DNA of 64,000 bases, taken from JAFTYO01 sp045613125. GTDB taxonomy: Bacteria > Pseudomonadota > Alphaproteobacteria > RF32 > CAG-239. The position numbers were made by a program, and so were the translations under genes. Positions within the stretch are counted from its first letter, which is position 1. Each line of letters opens with the position of its first letter. Below, in pieces: positions 60,733 through 64,000 of this stretch. The stretch is taken from assembly GCA_045613125.1 (NCBI GenBank), contig JAZLAM010000020.1, positions 1 to 64,000 on the forward strand, in the 5' to 3' direction. The notes below the pieces were generated by a model, which saw nothing but the letters and a program-made list of their open reading frames with translations, searched no databases and was not told where the DNA came from.

Positions 60733-61447
60733 GATATCTACTTTAGAATTAAGGCAAATTTGTAAACACTATTATCAGGGCGAACAAAAACTGGAAGTTT
60801 TAAAAGAGCTTGATTTAAAAATTGCACCTAAGGAAGTGGTAGCATTGATTGGCCCTTCAGGTTCAGGTAAATCTACATTGTTACAAATTGCAGGACTTTT
60901 AGACAGACCTACAAGCGGTGAAATTTTAATTGATGGGCAGAGTTATGCAAAAGCCGGAGATTCTTTAAGGACAACGTTAAGAAGAGATTATATGGGTTTT
61001 GTTTATCAGTATCACAATTTGTTATCAGATTTTAATGCTTTAGAAAATGTGATGATACCTCAGCTTATTGCAGGTGTAAAATATGCTATGGCAAAGGAAA
61101 AATCAGAATGGCTATTATCCAGGCTTGGTTTAAAAGAAAGATTGTTACATCGTCCTGCTGAAATGTCAGGTGGTGAACAGCAACGTGTCGCAATAGCCAG
61201 AGCCCTTGCCAATACACCAAAATTGTTACTTGCTGATGAGCCGACAGGAAACTTAGATCCTAATACATCAGATAATGTTTTTATTGCATTGTTAGACATT
61301 GTAAAAGAGACAGGCTTATCAGCGCTGATTGCTACACATAATATGGAGTTGGCCGGTAAAATGGATAGGCAGTTGCAGTTAAAAGACGGTAAATTGATAG
61401 ACTTGCGTCCAAGTAAACGCATAAAAGAAACCAAAAACTTTTATTAG
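60725..61447 (+). CDS. lolD: Lipoprotein-releasing ABC ATPase LolD
   Basis: About 240 residues. Walker A GPSGSGKST, Q-loop FVYQYHNLLSDFNALENV (a LolD-like form), signature MSGGEQQRVAIARAL, Walker B LLLADEPTGNLD and the H-loop ATHN. It powers the adjacent permease. The ATG at 60725 lies within the lolC end (8-base overlap), with GGTGGAGG before it. The terminator at 61452-61480 closes the unit. Confidence 0.95.
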   Translation: MNKISTLELRQICKHYYQGEQKLEVLKELDLKIAPKEVVALIGPSGSGKSTLLQIAGLLDRPTSGEILIDGQSYAKAGDSLRTTLRRDYMGFVYQYHNLLSDFNALENVMIPQLIAGVKYAMAKEKSEWLLSRLGLKERLLHRPAEMSGGEQQRVAIARALANTPKLLLADEPTGNLDPNTSDNVFIALLDIVKETGLSALIATHNMELAGKMDRQLQLKDGKLIDLRPSKRIKETKNFY

Positions 61448-61451
61448 GATA

Positions 61452-61480
61452 AAAAAACTCCGGACTAGCCGGAGTTTTTT
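61452..61480. terminator. Bidirectional terminator, lolD / hypothetical
   Basis: Stem AAAAAACTCCGG (61452-61463), loop ACTAG, CCGGAGTTTTTT (61469-61480), between convergent genes. Confidence 0.85.
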
Positions 61481-62203
61481 CTAAACATCTTGATCATTAT
61501 CAGTAAGAAACAGCTTTTGCTCAGCAATTCTTTTTGAAATTTGTTGGCGCAAAGTTTCAAGACTAACCAAAACAAATGGATCCATTTTCTCAGTTGTTAT
61601 TCTTACCTGAATCTGAGCTTTGATATATTCAAGCTCATCTATACACATTGCCGGCCATTCTTCGCTCGAGTAACCACGGTAGGGAAGTTGCAAAAATTTA
61701 GCTATCAGATTATACGCATTGTTATATTGCTGATATATTAATTTTTCAACTCCATCAGCACCTAAAACATCACACATAATACGTATAAAACTTAAAGCAG
61801 TTTTAGCTTCTTTTTGCAATTTTTCCAAATTTAAGGCTCCCTGATACATACACGATGCCTTAAATTCTTCAGTATCACCCAATCGTATAATTCGTTGCTC
61901 TTGATAAGATTGATAAGCTCTTTGCTCATCAATCTGTCTGATAACATCGTTTGTAATAGCACACAATTCTTCTTCATGAGATAAAATTACCGATGCAATA
62001 TTTCCTATGGTTCCAGAGAAAAAATAAGAGTAACTGTTAAGTTCAAGTTTATCTTCATCTGAAAGTTTGGAACATATCTCAATAGCTTTCCAAGACGTAG
62101 AATAAGCAGAGATAATATTGTTCCATAGGTCATTTTTTTGATCAAGTTTGTCAATAACTTCAAGTTGCATACTTGATAGTTGTTTAATAATTTGATTATC
62201 CAT
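61481..62203 (-). CDS. Helical hypothetical protein
   Basis: 240 residues, soluble and almost wholly helical, rich in Glu, Gln and Tyr, with no signal peptide. QAYQSYQEQRIIRLGD and the run to LEKLQKEAKTALSFIRIMC suggest helical bundles. I recognise no family. No ribosome binding site is visible (AAAAAATATT before the ATG). The stop is adjacent to the shared terminator, which supports a real gene. Confidence 0.55.
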   Translation of the reverse strand: MDNQIIKQLSSMQLEVIDKLDQKNDLWNNIISAYSTSWKAIEICSKLSDEDKLELNSYSYFFSGTIGNIASVILSHEEELCAITNDVIRQIDEQRAYQSYQEQRIIRLGDTEEFKASCMYQGALNLEKLQKEAKTALSFIRIMCDVLGADGVEKLIYQQYNNAYNLIAKFLQLPYRGYSSEEWPAMCIDELEYIKAQIQVRITTEKMDPFVLVSLETLRQQISKRIAEQKLFLTDNDQDV

Positions 62204-62364
62204 AATATTTTTTGTTTAATGTTAATAATTCTATTTATGGTAAACATTGTATTATGTATTAAATATTTTGTCAATGCTTTTATCATAAAAACATTATATG
62301 TTAAATTTGCCTTATGTTTTTTTGAAGGTAAAAAGGAATAATTTTTTTAATTATAATAAAAAGA

Positions 62365-62396
62365 CAAACTCCGCTGAACTTAAACAACGGAGTTTG
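62365..62396 (-). terminator. Terminator of mscL
   Basis: Stem CAAACTCCG (62365-62373) with CGGAGTTTG (62388-62396), followed on the minus strand by TCTTTTTATT. Confidence 0.75.
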
Positions 62397-62415
62397 GGTT
62401 AGATGATATAATCAA

Positions 62416-62925
62416 TTATTTAGATTTTGTTCTTGTCGCTTTTTTAACAACTTCAAGTTCTGATGTACAATGAGGACAACGAGTTGCTTTGATAGCAATA
62501 TCAGAGTAACAATAAGGGCATTGTTTTGTTGTCGGAGCTGCGGCTTTTTCTTCTTTTTGTTCTGCAGCGAGCATTTTTTCTTGTAATGTGTTAATAGCCT
62601 TAATAAGTACAAACACAGCAAAAGCAACGATGATAAAGCTTATTGTAGCATTTATGAACATGCCGACATTCATGGTTACGGCACCTGCTTCTTTTGCAGC
62701 ATCTAAAGAAACGTAAGGTCCCGGAACAGCGCCATCATTTAATACAAAAAATAAATTAGCAAAATCAATCTTTCCGAGCAAGATACCTATAGGAGGCATA
62801 ATGATGTCTTTAACCAAAGAATCAACAATTTTTCCGAAAGCAGCACCGATAATGATACCGACAGCCATGTCAATTACATTTCCGCGCATTGCAAATTTTT
62901 TAAATTCATTAACAAAATTTTTCAT
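62416..62925 (-). CDS. mscL: Large-conductance mechanosensitive channel with zinc ribbon tail
   Basis: 169 residues. Residues 1-120 are a normal MscL: FKKFAMRGNVIDMAVGIIIGAAFGKIVDSLVKDIIMPPIG (first helix and gate), periplasmic loop, second helix and amphipathic cytoplasmic end. The family is usually about 130-150 residues; here the extra C-terminus carries C136-PY-C139 and C150-PH-C153, a CxxC-x10-CxxC zinc ribbon, and then a basic tail. The channel opens under membrane tension to release solutes. Unusual C-terminal addition. Confidence 0.93.
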   Translation of the reverse strand: MKNFVNEFKKFAMRGNVIDMAVGIIIGAAFGKIVDSLVKDIIMPPIGILLGKIDFANLFFVLNDGAVPGPYVSLDAAKEAGAVTMNVGMFINATISFIIVAFAVFVLIKAINTLQEKMLAAEQKEEKAAAPTTKQCPYCYSDIAIKATRCPHCTSELEVVKKATRTKSK

Positions 62926-63084
62926 TTTAGTTTACTCCATAAATCAATTGGTTATCTAATGATTTTTTAGAGATTTGTTTATGAAATGTCAACCGCATAT
63001 CGATTTTTCAACAACATGAATTAATTTAACCAATTTTATACATTTAGTTTATATACAGATAAGTAAAGAGTTGGGAGAATTTAA

Positions 63085-63636
63085 ATGACTGATACAAATT
63101 TTTTAAATATAGTTTCAAATGAGCAGATAGATATGGAAAAAGTATCCGAAGCAAAAAAAATTATACTAAGTTTACAAGCTGAAATGAAAGATTTTATTGC
63201 TAAAGGTTCAGGTCCGTTTTTAGCTGCGGTTATTGATGAAAATGGCAACATTGTTTCTAAAACAGCAAATAGTGTCGTTTCTGAAGGATGTAGCAATAAT
63301 CATGCAGAGATGAATGCTATAAAAATGGCTCAAAAAAAATTAGGAACATATGATTTATCAAAATATAATTTGAGTTTGTATGTAACCTCTGAGCCGTGTA
63401 TGATGTGTATAGGTGGTATTATGTGGTCCGGAATAAAGGCCGTTTATTATGGCGTACCATCAAAAAGAGTAGAAGAAATTACGGGTTTTGATGAAGGATT
63501 TAAACCGAATTGGTTTGAAGAGTTTAAAAATAGAGGAATTGTCGTTTATGGCAATATTGGGGTTGAAGAAGGTGAAAAAGTGTTATATGAATATGTGAAC
63601 ACCGGAAAAACTGTTTATCAACCGGAAAGAAAATAA
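63085..63636 (+). CDS. CDA-family nucleoside/guanine deaminase
   Basis: 183 residues. Zinc-binding and catalytic motifs: NHAEMNAI (H and proton-shuttling E) and SEPCMMCIGGIMWSGI (two Cys). The C-terminal GFKPNWFEEFKNRGI region is nearer to GuaD-type guanine deaminases or TadA-like nucleoside deaminases than to cytidine deaminase. Substrate not settled. GGGAG precedes the ATG. Followed 18 bases later by ppa. Confidence 0.87.
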   Translation: MTDTNFLNIVSNEQIDMEKVSEAKKIILSLQAEMKDFIAKGSGPFLAAVIDENGNIVSKTANSVVSEGCSNNHAEMNAIKMAQKKLGTYDLSKYNLSLYVTSEPCMMCIGGIMWSGIKAVYYGVPSKRVEEITGFDEGFKPNWFEEFKNRGIVVYGNIGVEEGEKVLYEYVNTGKTVYQPERK

Positions 63637-63654
63637 TTTAATTAGGAGACGAAA

Positions 63655-64000
63655 ATGTTACATCCTTGGCATGGCGTTACCAGAGGAAAAAATCCGCCTG
63701 AGATAGTTACGGCGATTATAGAGGTTCCGAAAGGTTCTCAGACAAAATATGAACTTGATAAAGTTAGCGGTTTACTAAGAGTTGACCGTATTTTGTATAG
63801 CTCAGTGCATTATCCTGTAAACTATGGATTTATTCCACAAAGTTATTGTGATGATAACGATCCTTTAGATGTGTTAGTCTTGTGCCAAGAATCGGTTTTG
63901 CCGTTATCTATGATGCGTGTTCGTCCGATTGGCGTAATGAAAATGTTGGATCAAGGTGAGGCAGATGATAAAATAATTGCGGTGCATATTGATGATCCGG
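63655..64000 (+). CDS. ppa: Inorganic pyrophosphatase (partial, 3' end cut)
   Basis: The first 115 codons are in the window. It begins MLHPWHGVTRGKNPPEIV, and then has EVPKGSQTKYELDK, YPVNYGFIPQSY and the Mg2+-binding DDNDPLDVLV of soluble family I pyrophosphatases, which split PPi to two phosphates. AGGAG lies before the ATG. It continues beyond the right edge. Confidence 0.95.
   Translation, partial: MLHPWHGVTRGKNPPEIVTAIIEVPKGSQTKYELDKVSGLLRVDRILYSSVHYPVNYGFIPQSYCDDNDPLDVLVLCQESVLPLSMMRVRPIGVMKMLDQGEADDKIIAVHIDDP

Noticed and set aside
1..64000. tRNA, rRNA, tmRNA, RNase P RNA, SRP RNA or CRISPR array
   Set aside because: I scanned the intergenic gaps for T-loop-like GTTCGA strings, the conserved cores of these RNAs and regularly spaced repeats, and found none.

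Overview
The window is AT-rich DNA with densely packed, operon-organised bacterial genes, most with clear AGGAG/AAGGA ribosome binding sites. The gene content and order point to an alphaproteobacterium: nlpD-like/yajC/secD/secF; mltB-rlpA-dacA-tmk-holB-tatD-MBL; a LolCD pair; rplM-rpsI; sufBCD; a separate pyruvate phosphate dikinase. Low GC, a prepilin-like protein with the N-terminus GRSMVEMLGVLAIIGVLS, small Cys-rich secreted proteins and a Bacteroidota-looking lipoprotein suggest one of the AT-rich gut-associated lineages (RF32 / 'Azospirillum CAG:239'-like). This placement is inference from gene style, not from a search.

Layout. 1-5.2 kb: tail of an upstream gene, a secreted DUF4402-type protein (minus) with an elaborate upstream control region, then the minus-strand operon sufB - MazG-like - sufC - sufD. 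5.3-10.2 kb: NlpD-like lipoprotein, yajC-secD-secF, CaCA antiporter. 10.3-17.5 kb: small membrane protein, aldo/keto reductase, DUF4139 protein, a 1159-aa repeat lipoprotein that looks foreign, and a prepilin-like protein. 17.8-21.6 kb: divergent fadL-type porin and aas-type acyltransferase/acyl-ACP synthetase, apparently a fatty-acid salvage unit. 21.7-30.3 kb: Cys-rich secreted protein, HAD phosphatase, metG, membrane-anchored SNase-like protein, trkH, thioredoxin-fold lipoprotein, conserved hypothetical, BOF protein, MATE pump. 30.4-33.1 kb: cytidylyltransferase-like, polyprenol-phosphate mannosyltransferase-like and GT39-like membrane glycosyltransferase, a lipid-linked sugar transfer cluster. 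33.1-38.3 kb: hemW, galU, a possible RelA/SpoT-fold protein, folA-thyA. 38.4-40.3 kb: orphan hypothetical, then a second copy of the DUF4402 gene with its control region, inverted relative to the first. 40.4-47.6 kb: rpsI-rplM and a 2027-aa protein that joins an M48-like zinc peptidase domain to a UbiB/ABC1-like atypical kinase domain. 47.9-64 kb: ppdK; cell-wall/replication operon; MBL and DHH phosphoesterases, dnaJ, lolC-lolD; a hypothetical, mscL with a zinc ribbon, a nucleoside deaminase and the start of ppa.

The most unusual items are the giant peptidase-kinase-like protein (41544-47627), the inverted duplication of a DUF4402 gene with about 350 bp of palindrome-rich upstream DNA, and the Bacteroidota-like repeat lipoprotein. 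I saw no tRNA, rRNA, CRISPR array, insertion sequence or prophage. Assignments come from reading motifs by eye; no similarity search was run.
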